Below the pieces are notes generated by a model. That model had not been told where the DNA came from. It searched no databases and was given only the letters and a program-made list of their open reading frames with translations. Below are positions 8,682 to 15,874 of a DNA stretch of 64,000 nucleotides, piece by piece. The stretch's first letter is position 1; every line of letters starts with the position of its first letter. The stretch spans positions 35,093 to 99,092 of the forward strand of contig DATNGZ010000004.1 in the NCBI GenBank assembly GCA_035605695.1. Reading direction: 5' to 3'. Origin of the DNA: VRUE01 sp035605695. Its GTDB lineage: Bacteria > Actinomycetota > Thermoleophilia > Solirubrobacterales > 70-9. Both the position numbers and the translations under genes were made by a program.

Positions 8682-9286
8682 CTTGCCCCGGTGTTGGCCT
8701 CGCCGGCGCCCAGGTGAGCTGCCAGCATCCGCGCAGCCCGGCCGCGGTGGCTGATCTCGTTCTTCTCCGCTTGGCTCAACTCCGACATCGTGCGCGGGTC
8801 ATCGGCGCCGGTCTCATCGGGGACGAAGGCCGGGTCGTAGCCGAAGCCACCCTCGCCGCGTGGCTCCTCGATCAGGCGTCCCTCGCAGCGAGCCTCGAAG
8901 ACGCGCTCGGAGCCGTCGGCCTCGATCAGCGCCAGCGCGCAGTGGTAGGCGGCGCGGCGATCGACGCCGGCGGCGGCGACCTCGCGCAGCAGCTTCGCCA
9001 GGTTCTCCTCGTCGGTCGCTCCCGCGCCGCCGTAGCGGGCCGAGCGAATACCGGGCCGCCCGTCCAACCCCATCGCCTCGATGCCGGAGTCATCGCCGAT
9101 CGCCGCCTCGCCGCTGGCGCTGTGCGCCGCGCGAGCCTTCTCGAGGGCGATCTCGGCGAAGGAGTCGCCCTCCTCCGGCGGCAGCTCAACCCCGTCGGGC
9201 AGGGACTCGAGCTCAAAGTCGGGCAGCAGTTCGCGCATCTCGCGCAGCTTGTGCTTGTTCGCGGTGGCGAAGATCAATCGACGCAC
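8678..9286 (-). CDS. rdgB: XTP/dITP diphosphatase (Ham1/RdgB)
   Basis: 202 aa, GTG start. Contains FATANKHKLREM (the TxxNxxK substrate loop), AIGDDSGIEAMGLDGRPGIRSARY and FGYDPAFVPD, all diagnostic of the Ham1 family, which hydrolyses non-canonical purine triphosphates to the monophosphate. It lies 9 bases downstream of rph, a pairing common in bacteria. Confidence 0.96.
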   Translation of the reverse strand: MRRLIFATANKHKLREMRELLPDFELESLPDGVELPPEEGDSFAEIALEKARAAHSASGEAAIGDDSGIEAMGLDGRPGIRSARYGGAGATDEENLAKLLREVAAAGVDRRAAYHCALALIEADGSERVFEARCEGRLIEEPRGEGGFGYDPAFVPDETGADDPRTMSELSQAEKNEISHRGRAARMLAAHLGAGEANTGAR

Positions 9287-9295
9287 CCGTCAGGA

Positions 9296-10021
9296 CTACC
9301 CGCCGGCCACCTTTTCCTGCACTCCCCGCAGGCGGGAGATCCCCATCTCGGCGAGGCCAAGCAGCTCGTCGAGCGAGGCGCGAGAGAGCGGCGTGCGCTC
9401 GGCCGTCGCCTGCACCTCGACCAGGCCGCCGTCGCTGGTCATCACGACGTTGGCGTCGACCTCGGCGGTCGAGTCCTCGGAGTAGTCGAGGTCGCAGAGG
9501 GCGCGGCCGTCGACCATGCCGACGCTGACCGCGGCGACCGAGCCGGTCAGCGGCATCGCCTCGATCTCACCCGCGTCGAGCAGTTTCTGCAGGGCGAGGC
9601 GAAGGGCGACGTAGCCGCCGGTAATCGCCGCGCAGCGGGTGCCGCCATCGGCCTGCAGCACGTCGCAGTCGACGTAGACACTGCGTTCGCCAAGCGCCTT
9701 GAAGTCGACGACGACCCGCAGCGAGCGGCCGATCAGGCGCTGGATCTCAACTCCGCGCCCGTCCTGCTTGCCCTTGGCGATGTCGCGCGCCTTGCGATCG
9801 CCGGTCGAGGCGGGCAGCATCGCGTACTCGGCGGTGACCCAGCCCTTGCCGCGACCCTGCATCCAGCGCGGAACGGTGGCGTTGACCGAGGCCGTGCAGA
9901 TCACTCTGGTCCGGCCCAGGGTGATCAGCGCCGAGCCGTCGGCGGTGTCGACAAAGCCGGGATCGATCGCGACCGGCCGGATGTCGGCGGGCGCGCGGTC
10001 GTAGCTGCGGGAGGCTGGCAT
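9296..10021 (-). CDS. rph: ribonuclease PH
   Basis: 241 aa, ATG start. Shows GRTRVICTASVN, the RNA-binding GWVTAEYAMLP and the catalytic region VLQADGGTRCAAITGGYVAL. RNase PH is a phosphorolytic 3'-5' exonuclease that trims tRNA precursors. Length and motifs are standard; the downstream rdgB is probably co-transcribed. Confidence 0.96.
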   Translation of the reverse strand: MPASRSYDRAPADIRPVAIDPGFVDTADGSALITLGRTRVICTASVNATVPRWMQGRGKGWVTAEYAMLPASTGDRKARDIAKGKQDGRGVEIQRLIGRSLRVVVDFKALGERSVYVDCDVLQADGGTRCAAITGGYVALRLALQKLLDAGEIEAMPLTGSVAAVSVGMVDGRALCDLDYSEDSTAEVDANVVMTSDGGLVEVQATAERTPLSRASLDELLGLAEMGISRLRGVQEKVAGG

Positions 10022-10189
10022 GGTCGCGAGTCTAAGTCAGAGGCGCCGCACGGCATTCCCCACAAACGCGGAAGGGCCGCGACGAACGCGACCCTCCCTG
10101 CCCACTGGGGGTAGCCCTTTGACACTCGGGGGGACAAGCCCGGCGCCTCGCGAGCCTGGCAAGAGCATAGGCACGTTAGCCCTGAGCAG
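10022..10189. other. 168-bp intergenic region, no gene seen
   Basis: Separates rph from the toxin gene. I see no tRNA, no convincing small ORF and no strong hairpin. Confidence 0.4.
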
Positions 10190-10609
10190 TCAAGAAATTC
10201 CTTTTGGTAGAACGTTCAATCCGCGTTGGCTGAAGTGCACGTCGAAGGCAAAAGCCTCGTCGCCCCCGTCACGCTCGATCAGCGCAAACGAGGTCGCGTC
10301 GACATAGCTCCAGCGCTTGTCGTCATGGCCTTCGAGGATCTCCCAGGCCCGTTCCTCCGTCGGCCGATCGAGGTGGACGAGGTCGATCGCACCGCCGCTG
10401 CGAAACCGCCGCCCCCACTCGATCGCCTCGCCGCGGCCAACCCGGACCATCAGCGCCGTGTAGGTCTCGGCGAAGACGTAGTTCGAGGTGAAGAGCGCAA
10501 CGCCCTCGGAGATCAGGCCGGCGAGCGCCGATCGCGCCCGCTGGTGCTCGGCCTCCGAGGAGTTGCGCAGCGCGACGAAGGCGCTGGTATCGATGAAGAC
10601 CGACTTCAT
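10190..10609 (-). CDS. PIN-domain ribonuclease toxin (VapC-like)
   Basis: 139 aa. Acidic PIN residues are visible: FIDTSAFVAL (Asp7), the Glu in VFAETYTAL, the Asp in YVDATSFAL and the Asp in AFAFDVHF near the end. PIN toxins cut RNA, often tRNA. The start overlaps the upstream antitoxin stop as ATGA, the usual toxin-antitoxin layout. It sits on the chromosomal side of the prophage junction. Confidence 0.85.
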   Translation of the reverse strand: MKSVFIDTSAFVALRNSSEAEHQRARSALAGLISEGVALFTSNYVFAETYTALMVRVGRGEAIEWGRRFRSGGAIDLVHLDRPTEERAWEILEGHDDKRWSYVDATSFALIERDGGDEAFAFDVHFSQRGLNVLPKGIS

Positions 10610-10842
10610 GGGCCGTAGAGGTCGCGGTCCAAGCTGCTGACGCTGGTCCCCTCACGGCCCTTGCCGGGCGTCTCATCGACGAGGTAGCTGAGCAGGGGGT
10701 CGGCGGCGGGGTCGACACCGCGGGCCCGCTCAGCGTCGATCAGCTCGCGAACAACGCCGGCGATGCTGCCCGCCGCGCCCGCGCGCTGCTTCAGCCAGCG
10801 GTACTGGCCCTCGTCTAGATATAGCTGGGTTCGATGCCTCAT
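10606..10842 (-). CDS. ribbon-helix-helix antitoxin
   Basis: 78 aa from ATG at 10842. Begins MRHRTQLYLDEGQYRWLKQRA with GSIAGVVRELIDAE, a CopG/Arc-type ribbon-helix-helix DNA-binding N-terminus; the C-terminal 35 residues would bind the PIN toxin. The frame is open farther upstream but runs into the pilin stub, and an operator-like palindrome sits immediately before this ATG, so this start is preferred. Confidence 0.8.
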   Translation of the reverse strand: MRHRTQLYLDEGQYRWLKQRAGAAGSIAGVVRELIDAERARGVDPAADPLLSYLVDETPGKGREGTSVSSLDRDLYGP

Positions 10843-10855
10843 GCTGTAATACAGC
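10843..10855. promoter_or_regulatory. palindromic operator candidate of the toxin-antitoxin operon
   Basis: GCTGTAATACAGC is a 13-bp palindrome with a single central base, ending exactly at the antitoxin start codon. Ribbon-helix-helix antitoxins typically repress their own promoter by binding such sites. It also provides A/T-rich bases that could serve as a -10 region for a short-leader transcript. Confidence 0.5.
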
Positions 10856-10964
10856 GTACGCCCCGACCCGGACGGAACCCGTCCCAGGGGAACCTGCAGG
10901 GGATCGACCAGAGGCCTCAGGGCCGGCACTGGAGCGGCCCGCAGGGGCCGCTCCACCTCCACCC

Positions 10965-11009
10965 TCATTTGAAGGCCACCTTGTCGACTGCCTCCTTGAT
11001 CTTGTTGAG
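10965..11009 (-). pseudogene. 3' stub of the Flp pilin gene, separated by the prophage
   Basis: Read on the minus strand, the DNA flanking the left prophage end encodes (L)NKIKEAVDKVAFK then TGA. Joined to the pilin 5' part at 51765-51998 through the shared core, it restores GTELADVIVNK followed by IKEAVDKVAFK, a natural Flp C-terminus. It has no start of its own. Confidence 0.75.
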
Positions 11010-11013
11010 GATC
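11000..11013. other. attL junction core
   Basis: TCTTGTTGAGGATC here matches TCTTGTTGACGATC at 51785-51798 in direct orientation (13 of 14). It divides pilin sequence on the left from phage sequence on the right and lies 30 bp from the integrase start. Predicted crossover dinucleotide is TT at 11005-11006. Confidence 0.75.
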
Positions 11014-11038
11014 GGTAAAAGTTGCATAGGATGGCGCC

Positions 11039-12523
11039 TTGGCTCTGAGACTTGACGGATACGTCCGTGTGAGCCGTGTCGGGGGGCGAGAAGGCGAGGG
11101 CTACATCTCGCCCGACGTGCAACGGGACGCGATCAACGCCTACGCCGCGCAGATGGGTGGCGTCATCGTCGCATGGCACGACGACCAGGACTTCAGCGGT
11201 GGCAACACCGAGCGGCCCGGCTTCCAAGCCATGCTGAACCGCCTCGAGGAGCGAGAGACCGACGGCATCGTCGTGATGAGCATCGACCGCTTTGCCCGGT
11301 CGACCGCAGACGGCTCGCGGATCGTCAAAGAAATCGTCGAGCGAGACCAGGTCTTCGCCTCCTGCCACGAGCGCATCGACCCGCGCACCGACGAGGGGCG
11401 CTACATGCTGCGGAGCTTCCTCAGCAACGCCGAGCTCTTCCTCGACCAGGTCGGCACGCGGTGGAAGACGGCAAAGGGTCGGGCGATCGCCCGCGGCGCC
11501 CACATCGGGCCGACGCCGACCGGCTACCTGAAGGTCAAGCCGATCCCGCTGAAGCCCAAGCACATTTCCCCGGTGGACTCTGCGGCCATTGGCGGCCCGA
11601 CTGAACCGGGGCTTCTCGTCCCCTCCCCCACCCACGGCAATGCGATGACCAAGCTCTTCGAGATGGGCGCGACCCGCTCCCATAGCGACGTCGCCCTGGC
11701 CCGATGGATGACCAACGAGGCGCCCCGGGAAGGCGGCGCCGCATGGAACCCGAGCGAGGTGCGGCGCTGGTTCGCCAACCGGACCTACCTCGGCGAGGTT
11801 CGCTACGGAGACATGGTCAACCAGACCGCCCACACACCGCTGACGGACGAGAAGACCTGGCAGCGCTGCCAGCGGGCGCCGGGAGAAGCCAGGCTCATCG
11901 CGTCGGATTACCTCTTGAAGGGCCTCGTTCGATGCGCGGCCTGCCGCTACGCAATGGGAGGGCACGGAGCCGCCTATCGCTGCCACCGCGCCGGCAGAGG
12001 GTGCCCGGCGCCCGCGAGCATCAACGCAGTGCGGGTCGAGAACTACGTGATCACGATGCTCACCGCTCACCAGCAGGGATTGCTGCTGGCCCAGAGTGAA
12101 ACCGACGACTCGGGTGTAGAGGCGATTGCGCGATTTGACGAGGCCGCGCTCGAGGTGAAGAAGTTCGTCGCCGACACCGAAGCTCGCAAGCTTCTCGGAG
12201 ACGCAGCCTGGCAGGAAGGATTGCGCGTGCGCGTCGCCGAGGAAGAATCTCGTCGCCCGGCCAGAGATGAGGCGCTCGCAAAGGAAGAGGCCACGCAACT
12301 CGCTCTGGTCTCGGCCGCCGACCTCGATCGCAAAGATCCCAAGGAACGCCATGCCCTACGCGACCTCCTGACGGGCATGGTCCGCCACGTCTTCGTTCGG
12401 CGTGCCGACCACATGGCCCCTGCCAGCGAGCGCGCCCTGGTCGTCTGGAGCGACGACCTCCGCGCCATCGCCCTCCCCAGCAAACAGACTGGAGCGGGTC
12501 CCTTTGAGCCGATCCGGTGGTGA
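11039..12523 (+). CDS. int: large serine recombinase (phage integrase)
   Basis: 494 aa from TTG at 11039; the ATG eight bases earlier hits an immediate stop. Resolvase domain residues about 3-150 with catalytic Ser12 in GYVRVSRVGG, SIDRFARS and GRYMLRSF; a recombinase domain (AMTKLFEMGATRSHSDVALAR, WFANRTYLGEVRYG); a zinc ribbon with CAACRYAMGG and CHRAGRGC at about 300-330; then a coiled-coil segment. Such enzymes recombine attP and attB unidirectionally. It sits immediately inside attL, as expected. Confidence 0.95.
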   Translation: MALRLDGYVRVSRVGGREGEGYISPDVQRDAINAYAAQMGGVIVAWHDDQDFSGGNTERPGFQAMLNRLEERETDGIVVMSIDRFARSTADGSRIVKEIVERDQVFASCHERIDPRTDEGRYMLRSFLSNAELFLDQVGTRWKTAKGRAIARGAHIGPTPTGYLKVKPIPLKPKHISPVDSAAIGGPTEPGLLVPSPTHGNAMTKLFEMGATRSHSDVALARWMTNEAPREGGAAWNPSEVRRWFANRTYLGEVRYGDMVNQTAHTPLTDEKTWQRCQRAPGEARLIASDYLLKGLVRCAACRYAMGGHGAAYRCHRAGRGCPAPASINAVRVENYVITMLTAHQQGLLLAQSETDDSGVEAIARFDEAALEVKKFVADTEARKLLGDAAWQEGLRVRVAEEESRRPARDEALAKEEATQLALVSAADLDRKDPKERHALRDLLTGMVRHVFVRRADHMAPASERALVVWSDDLRAIALPSKQTGAGPFEPIRW

Positions 12524-12630
12524 GGCGACGTGCCAGGTCCCGCCGAGGCGAGCTTCCAAGCCGTCCCGCAGCGATTCCACCCCGCGCTGTATGGCGAGAG
12601 GTCCAGGGTCGAGCTGCTCAAGTACTAGTG

Positions 12631-12870
12631 TCACTCCAGTCCACCGGCAGAGCTGCCGGTCTCCTCGTCGAGTTCGCGGTTCAGCTCGTCCAGCTCTTCG
12701 CAGTGGCGGACGTAGGCGCGAGCGCAGGTGGCGTGCATCCAGCCCTTGTCTGAGCCGTCGACCTTCGCGACGTAGTGCTCACCCTTGACGATCGGCTCAG
12801 GGCACATGGCGCAGTCCCCGCTTCGCTTAGCGAGGACTTCTGCGCTGCAGGTGAGCTCGGCCACGGTCAC
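12631..12870 (-). CDS. small zinc-binding phage protein
   Basis: 79 aa from GTG at 12870, overlapping the upstream stop as GTGA. Contains CAMCPEPIVKGEHYVAK, then WMHATCARAY, a C-x2-C...H-x2-C pattern like a PARP/LIM-type zinc finger seen in phage proteins, followed by an acidic tail. The C-terminal TGSSAGG is encoded by one of the dispersed 18-bp palindromes. Function unknown. Confidence 0.65.
   Translation of the reverse strand: MTVAELTCSAEVLAKRSGDCAMCPEPIVKGEHYVAKVDGSDKGWMHATCARAYVRHCEELDELNRELDEETGSSAGGLE
12643..12660. repeat. dispersed palindrome copy 1
   Basis: ACCGGCAG-AG-CTGCCGGT, perfect 8-bp arms. Lies inside the 3' end of the zinc-binding protein gene. Confidence 0.85.
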
Positions 12871-13445
12871 CCTGTCGTCGCCTCGTCGATCGCCGGGTGC
12901 TCCCACCCCTCACCGGCATCAGGCCCGCAGGCCGAGCAGAGACCCGGTTCGAGCCAGCCGCAGCCGCCAAAGTCCTCGTGCCAGCAGGCGCGCTCAGGCG
13001 TGCAGCCGCAGACGCGACAGGCGAACGGATACAGCACTGAGAGCAAGCCGACGATGTTGGGCGGGACCCAGCCCGCCGGCTTCAGCAGCTTGCCGTCCCC
13101 GCGTTTGGGCCCGCCGCCCTTCGCCATGTTGGTGCGGTGGACCTCCTCCCAGAACGGGGCAAGGTCGATGCCGAAGGTGACCGCCGCGCCGTAGACGACG
13201 CAGAGCAAGTCGCAGAAGCCGTCGATCGCGCCAGCGAGGGACTGCTCGCGCTCGGGTTCGCCGTCGCCGAATTCGATGTAGACGGGGCGACCGGTGATCG
13301 CTTCGGCGGTCTCGCGCGCCTCCTCGAGGATGAGGTCGGCGTTGACCTGCGGGCGACGGATCGCGGGCGTCTCGCCGATCACCAGTCCGGTCGCCCGGAA
13401 GAAGTCGTAGACGTCGCTCTGGACCCGGTGCTCGAGGGGCGCCAT
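12867..13445 (-). CDS. MazG-like NTP pyrophosphohydrolase with C-terminal zinc domain
   Basis: 192 aa. The N-terminal 120 residues match phage MazG/PRA-PH-like enzymes: LILEEARETAEAI supplies the EExxE metal motif and DGFCDLLCVVYGAAVTFGIDL the second acidic helix, ending EVHRTNMAK. The C-terminus is Cys-rich (CRVCGCTPERACWHEDF, CGWLEPGLCSACG), a zinc module commonly fused to phage proteins. It probably hydrolyses nucleotide triphosphates in the host pool. Start overlaps the upstream stop by one base. Confidence 0.75.
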   Translation of the reverse strand: MAPLEHRVQSDVYDFFRATGLVIGETPAIRRPQVNADLILEEARETAEAITGRPVYIEFGDGEPEREQSLAGAIDGFCDLLCVVYGAAVTFGIDLAPFWEEVHRTNMAKGGGPKRGDGKLLKPAGWVPPNIVGLLSVLYPFACRVCGCTPERACWHEDFGGCGWLEPGLCSACGPDAGEGWEHPAIDEATTG

Positions 13446-13864
13446 CAGGCCCTCCCCGCCGCATTGACGGCGCCGTTAGCGCTGTCGCGGATCAGCTTGC
13501 CGTACTTCCGCATCGACTCGACGTCGCCGAGGTAGAGCACCCGGGCGACCGTTGCCGGTGCGGCGCCAGCAACGCCGACCTGGAAATCGTGAATGAGCGC
13601 CGGCAGTTTGATCCCCACCTGACCCGACGCCGCGTCGACCAGGGCGGCCCGGACTACAACGCTGTCGGCGAGGATGACGTCGTCGTCGAGGTTGAACTGC
13701 TTGCGGAGGCGCTCGCTGGCGAGCCTCGCTGCGTCGTCTGGGATCGGCTCGAAGGGAAGATCGACAGACGGGGTGCCCATGCACTTCGCCCACTCGTCGA
13801 GCGTGTGGTCACCGCTTCGTCGACCGCACGCGGCGCACGGGTCGTTGAGGCCTTCGACGGGCAT
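13445..13864 (-). CDS. phage protein with N-terminal zinc knuckle
   Basis: 139 aa from ATG at 13864 (MPVEGLNDPCAACGRRSGDH). The N-terminus has CAAC...H...C, then a mixed alpha-beta domain (VVVRAALVDAASGQVGIKLPALI) without a family I recognise. A longer open frame upstream is shadow sequence over the two preceding genes. TGATG overlaps on both sides place it in the coupled micro-gene run. Confidence 0.65.
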   Translation of the reverse strand: MPVEGLNDPCAACGRRSGDHTLDEWAKCMGTPSVDLPFEPIPDDAARLASERLRKQFNLDDDVILADSVVVRAALVDAASGQVGIKLPALIHDFQVGVAGAAPATVARVLYLGDVESMRKYGKLIRDSANGAVNAAGRA

Positions 13865-13971
13865 CAGCCTGCTCCGACCTTCTCGACGTGCCCACACCGA
13901 GTGCAGACGAGCAGGTGCTCGAAGCGGCGCATCTTGCAGCCAAACCACCAGCATTGGAGGCGCGCAATCAC
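13864..13971 (-). CDS. 35-aa zinc-ribbon micro-protein
   Basis: GTG at 13971 overlaps the upstream stop (GTGA) and its TGA overlaps the next ATG (TGATG). The product has two CxnC pairs (C7, C12, C23, C26) in LQCWWFGCK and LLVCTRCGHVEK, resembling small zinc-ribbon proteins of actinobacteriophages. The tight overlaps and Cys spacing argue it is a real gene. Confidence 0.65.
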   Translation of the reverse strand: MIARLQCWWFGCKMRRFEHLLVCTRCGHVEKVGAG

Positions 13972-14240
13972 TGGCGGTCTCCAGTGGGTTCGTAAGTGGC
14001 CTCGAAGACGTCGGGCTTGCAGGCGCTGACACCACCGTCGTGGTGGCGGAGGATCCAGTCGCCGACCTCAGCAGTCGCCTTCCGGGTTCCGTTCCTGGTC
14101 TCTTTGACGATCCCGCCGGTGCCGTCGCCTGCGACCTGCTCGTCGGGCAAGAGGAACGTGAGATCGAAGCCTCCGTCGAAGAGGAAGGCGTCGACCAGGT
14201 CGCAGTCGACCGGGCGCTTGCGGAACCGTCGAGCCGTCAC
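13968..14240 (-). CDS. small phage protein, PGDY/CKPDIFEATYE-type
   Basis: 90 aa from GTG at 14240 overlapping the upstream stop (GTGA). Begins MTARRFRKRPVDCDLVDAF and ends with GDWILRHHDGGVSACKPDVFEATYEP, the signature of a widespread small phage protein family of unknown function. The longer open frame upstream is shadow sequence. Confidence 0.75.
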   Translation of the reverse strand: MTARRFRKRPVDCDLVDAFLFDGGFDLTFLLPDEQVAGDGTGGIVKETRNGTRKATAEVGDWILRHHDGGVSACKPDVFEATYEPTGDRQ

Positions 14241-14389
14241 AGCACTGCTTCCCCGAGCATCCACAAGCCGGCCACGAAGGCGACGACTGAGATCCACACC
14301 AGCAGCTCGAGGAGGGACATCCCCCGCTGCGGTTCCGAGTAGCTCGCGTGGTGCGGGCGGCCGGGGCCGGGGGTTGGCAGCTGCGTCAC
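14237..14389 (-). CDS. 50-aa single-pass membrane protein
   Basis: GTG at 14389 overlaps the upstream stop as GTGA and its TGA overlaps the next GTG. A proline/glycine-rich N-terminus of 22 residues precedes a hydrophobic segment (LLELLVWISVVAFVAGLWML). An internal ATG at 14320 could give only the helix. Function unknown; one of several micro-membrane proteins in this run. Confidence 0.55.
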   Translation of the reverse strand: MTQLPTPGPGRPHHASYSEPQRGMSLLELLVWISVVAFVAGLWMLGEAVL

Positions 14390-14718
14390 TTGGCTGCCTC
14401 CTCGTAGCGCAGCAGCCCACGGTGGTCCCGGATTACCCTGTAGCGACCCGGTGCCACCGGAGGACCGCCGAGGTTGCTCAGGTGGGCGTGGAGCTCGCAG
14501 TCGAAGAGCTCGCCATCCAGGCGCTCACGAAGCGGGTGCTGGATCGAGAAGTTCGTCGGGGTGAAGACGACGATGTGCTCGGTCTCTCGCTCGGCAAGCA
14601 GCTCGTCGACGGCAGCAGGCCGGGGACAGGTCTCGTAGGAGCAGGTGACGTGCCCGCCGCCGCCGACAAACAGCGTCTCGCCGCAACCGATCGGGCAGTG
14701 ACCTCGTACGTTGATCAT
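14386..14718 (-). CDS. DUF6085-like actinophage protein
   Basis: 110 aa from ATG at 14718 (MINVRGHCPIGCGETLFVGG). The Cys-rich start (CPIGCGETLF, VTCSYETCPRP) and AVDELLAERETEHIVVF followed by HPLRERLDGELFDCELH match a family common in mycobacteriophages, as I remember it. Probably zinc-binding; function unknown. Start overlaps the preceding stop as ATGA. Confidence 0.75.
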   Translation of the reverse strand: MINVRGHCPIGCGETLFVGGGGHVTCSYETCPRPAAVDELLAERETEHIVVFTPTNFSIQHPLRERLDGELFDCELHAHLSNLGGPPVAPGRYRVIRDHRGLLRYEEAAK

Positions 14719-15116
14719 CGCTCCCCTCTCTGGGTGGTTTCGCTTGATCGGAGGCGCACGCGGTCGCCGTCGCCCTCCTCGAGGTCCCCGCTCTTGACGA
14801 GTTCCTTGTAGGCGTAGTCGACGGCCCTCACGCTCTTGCCGGCACCGCCGACGGTGCGGAGCTCGAACTTGCGGATCCACTCGCGGCGCTCGGACCCGGC
14901 GTAGGCGAGCAGAGTGAGCATGGCTGCCGCGACTTCGTCGTCGAAGGCGTTGGCCTCTGCGATCTTGTCCTCGAGGAGGTCTCGATCGACCGGGACCATC
15001 CAGTTCCCCACCGCGATGTCGGCGGGCTGGCCGTGACGGCAGTAGACGGGGGTGTCAGAGGTGCGAGCGCAGCCGATGCTCGGGCACGCGAAGACCTTGC
15101 GGGCGGTGGTGCTCAT
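14715..15116 (-). CDS. phage protein, possible C-terminal winged helix
   Basis: 133 aa. N-terminal CPSIGCARTSDTPVYCRHG may bind zinc; the C-terminal part (VRAVDYAYKELVKSGDLEEGDGDRVRLR) looks like a winged-helix wing. ATGA overlaps on both sides. No family recognised. Confidence 0.6.
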   Translation of the reverse strand: MSTTARKVFACPSIGCARTSDTPVYCRHGQPADIAVGNWMVPVDRDLLEDKIAEANAFDDEVAAAMLTLLAYAGSERREWIRKFELRTVGGAGKSVRAVDYAYKELVKSGDLEEGDGDRVRLRSSETTQRGER

Positions 15117-15202
15117 TGAAACGCCGCCACGGTCAGGAGGGCGATGCCGACCAGGAGCAGGACGCCGCCGGCGATCAGAGTCCGGTTGAAGACGATGATC
15201 AC
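15113..15202 (-). CDS. 29-aa membrane micro-protein
   Basis: GTG at 15202 overlaps the upstream stop (GTGA) and TGA overlaps the next ATG. Almost the whole product is one hydrophobic helix (LIAGGVLLLVGIALLTVAAF). Supported by coupling and composition only. Confidence 0.5.
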   Translation of the reverse strand: MIIVFNRTLIAGGVLLLVGIALLTVAAFQ

Positions 15203-15465
15203 GACACGCGCCTCAGTTCGATGTCTTCGCGGCGACGATCGAGCGCTGCTTCGAGACGCTCTCGCTCAGCGGGGAGGTCGACGGGCTGCTCGGGTTGGGG
15301 GCGAACCCGGCGCCCCGGGGTGACCGAAGTGCGGCGGACCCACTTGGCGTAGAGCCAGCACATGGCTATGACGAATGCGGTAAGGGTGATTGCCAGGCCG
15401 AGACCCACCGCGAGCTGGTAAATCGTGAGCGCGACGGCTTCGAGGAGCAGACCGAGGTCGGGCAT
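15199..15465 (-). CDS. small membrane protein with charged helical tail
   Basis: 88 aa. Residues about 8-43 form one long or two short membrane helices (LTIYQLAVGLGLAITLTAFVIAM in part), then a basic linker and a charged helix (ERERLEAALDRRREDIELRR) likely to be coiled coil in the cytoplasm. Coupled to neighbours. Function unknown. Confidence 0.6.
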   Translation of the reverse strand: MPDLGLLLEAVALTIYQLAVGLGLAITLTAFVIAMCWLYAKWVRRTSVTPGRRVRPQPEQPVDLPAERERLEAALDRRREDIELRRVS

Positions 15466-15582
15466 TTACTTCCGCCCCCAGCGTTCGTCGTCTCGGCCAG
15501 CGGCGACGGCGAGGGAGATGCCGAAGAGGAAGGCGAGGAGGAAGGCGAGGAGAACTGCAGCAATGAGGACGTAGACGAGCAT
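15466..15582 (-). CDS. 38-aa membrane micro-protein
   Basis: ATG at 15582 overlaps the upstream stop as TGATG. One hydrophobic helix (VLIAAVLLAFLLAFLFGISL) followed by a short charged tail DDERWGRK. Part of the micro-gene cluster. Confidence 0.5.
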   Translation of the reverse strand: MLVYVLIAAVLLAFLLAFLFGISLAVAAGRDDERWGRK

Positions 15583-15845
15583 CAGGCTGCGGCCGCGGCT
15601 TTCTCGGCGGCACCGTGGTCGATGTAGAACCAGTCGATGCTCTCCCGCTGGAGGCCTACGGCGAGAAGGGCGAGGTTCTCTTCCCCTGGAGTGACGTCTC
15701 CTTTGCGCCACCTGCGTATCGCACGCTCGTGCTGACCCGTGATCTGGCTCAGTTCCCCAGGGCCAAGGCCCAGCTCCTTCATCGCCAGGGTGATGTTCTG
15801 GGCGATCCGCTCCTTCATGGTGGGCTTTGCCTGTCCGGGCAGCAT
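15582..15845 (-). CDS. Cro-like helix-turn-helix regulator
   Basis: 87 aa. An XRE-type helix-turn-helix spans ALGLGPGELSQITGQHERAIRRWRKG (residues about 24-50). Divergent from the repressor gene with 22 bases between starts, the classic Cro/CI layout. It heads the leftward micro-gene cluster. A TATAGT-type -10 nine bases upstream suggests a leaderless transcript. Confidence 0.75.
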   Translation of the reverse strand: MLPGQAKPTMKERIAQNITLAMKELGLGPGELSQITGQHERAIRRWRKGDVTPGEENLALLAVGLQRESIDWFYIDHGAAEKAAAAA

Positions 15846-15874
15846 CTGTCCGCTATAGTAGCAGACTATGTCCG
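15832..15874. promoter_or_regulatory. divergent immunity promoter/operator region
   Basis: Both starts (15845 minus, 15868 plus) face this short stretch. TATAGT at 15854-15859 is 8 bases before the plus ATG, and the same A/T block read on the other strand gives TACTAT 9 bases before the minus ATG, so both genes may be leaderless. TGTCCG occurs three times in direct orientation (15832, 15847, 15869) and is a candidate operator half-site. Confidence 0.6.

Noticed and set aside
10730..12352. 540-codon minus-strand open frame over the integrase
   Set aside because: Antisense shadow of the serine recombinase; sequence is low-complexity with no domain, and the plus frame has clear resolvase motifs.
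13865..14035. N-terminal extension of the 139-aa zinc-knuckle protein
   Set aside because: Overlaps two coupled micro-genes and has no conserved sequence; ATG at 13864 is better.
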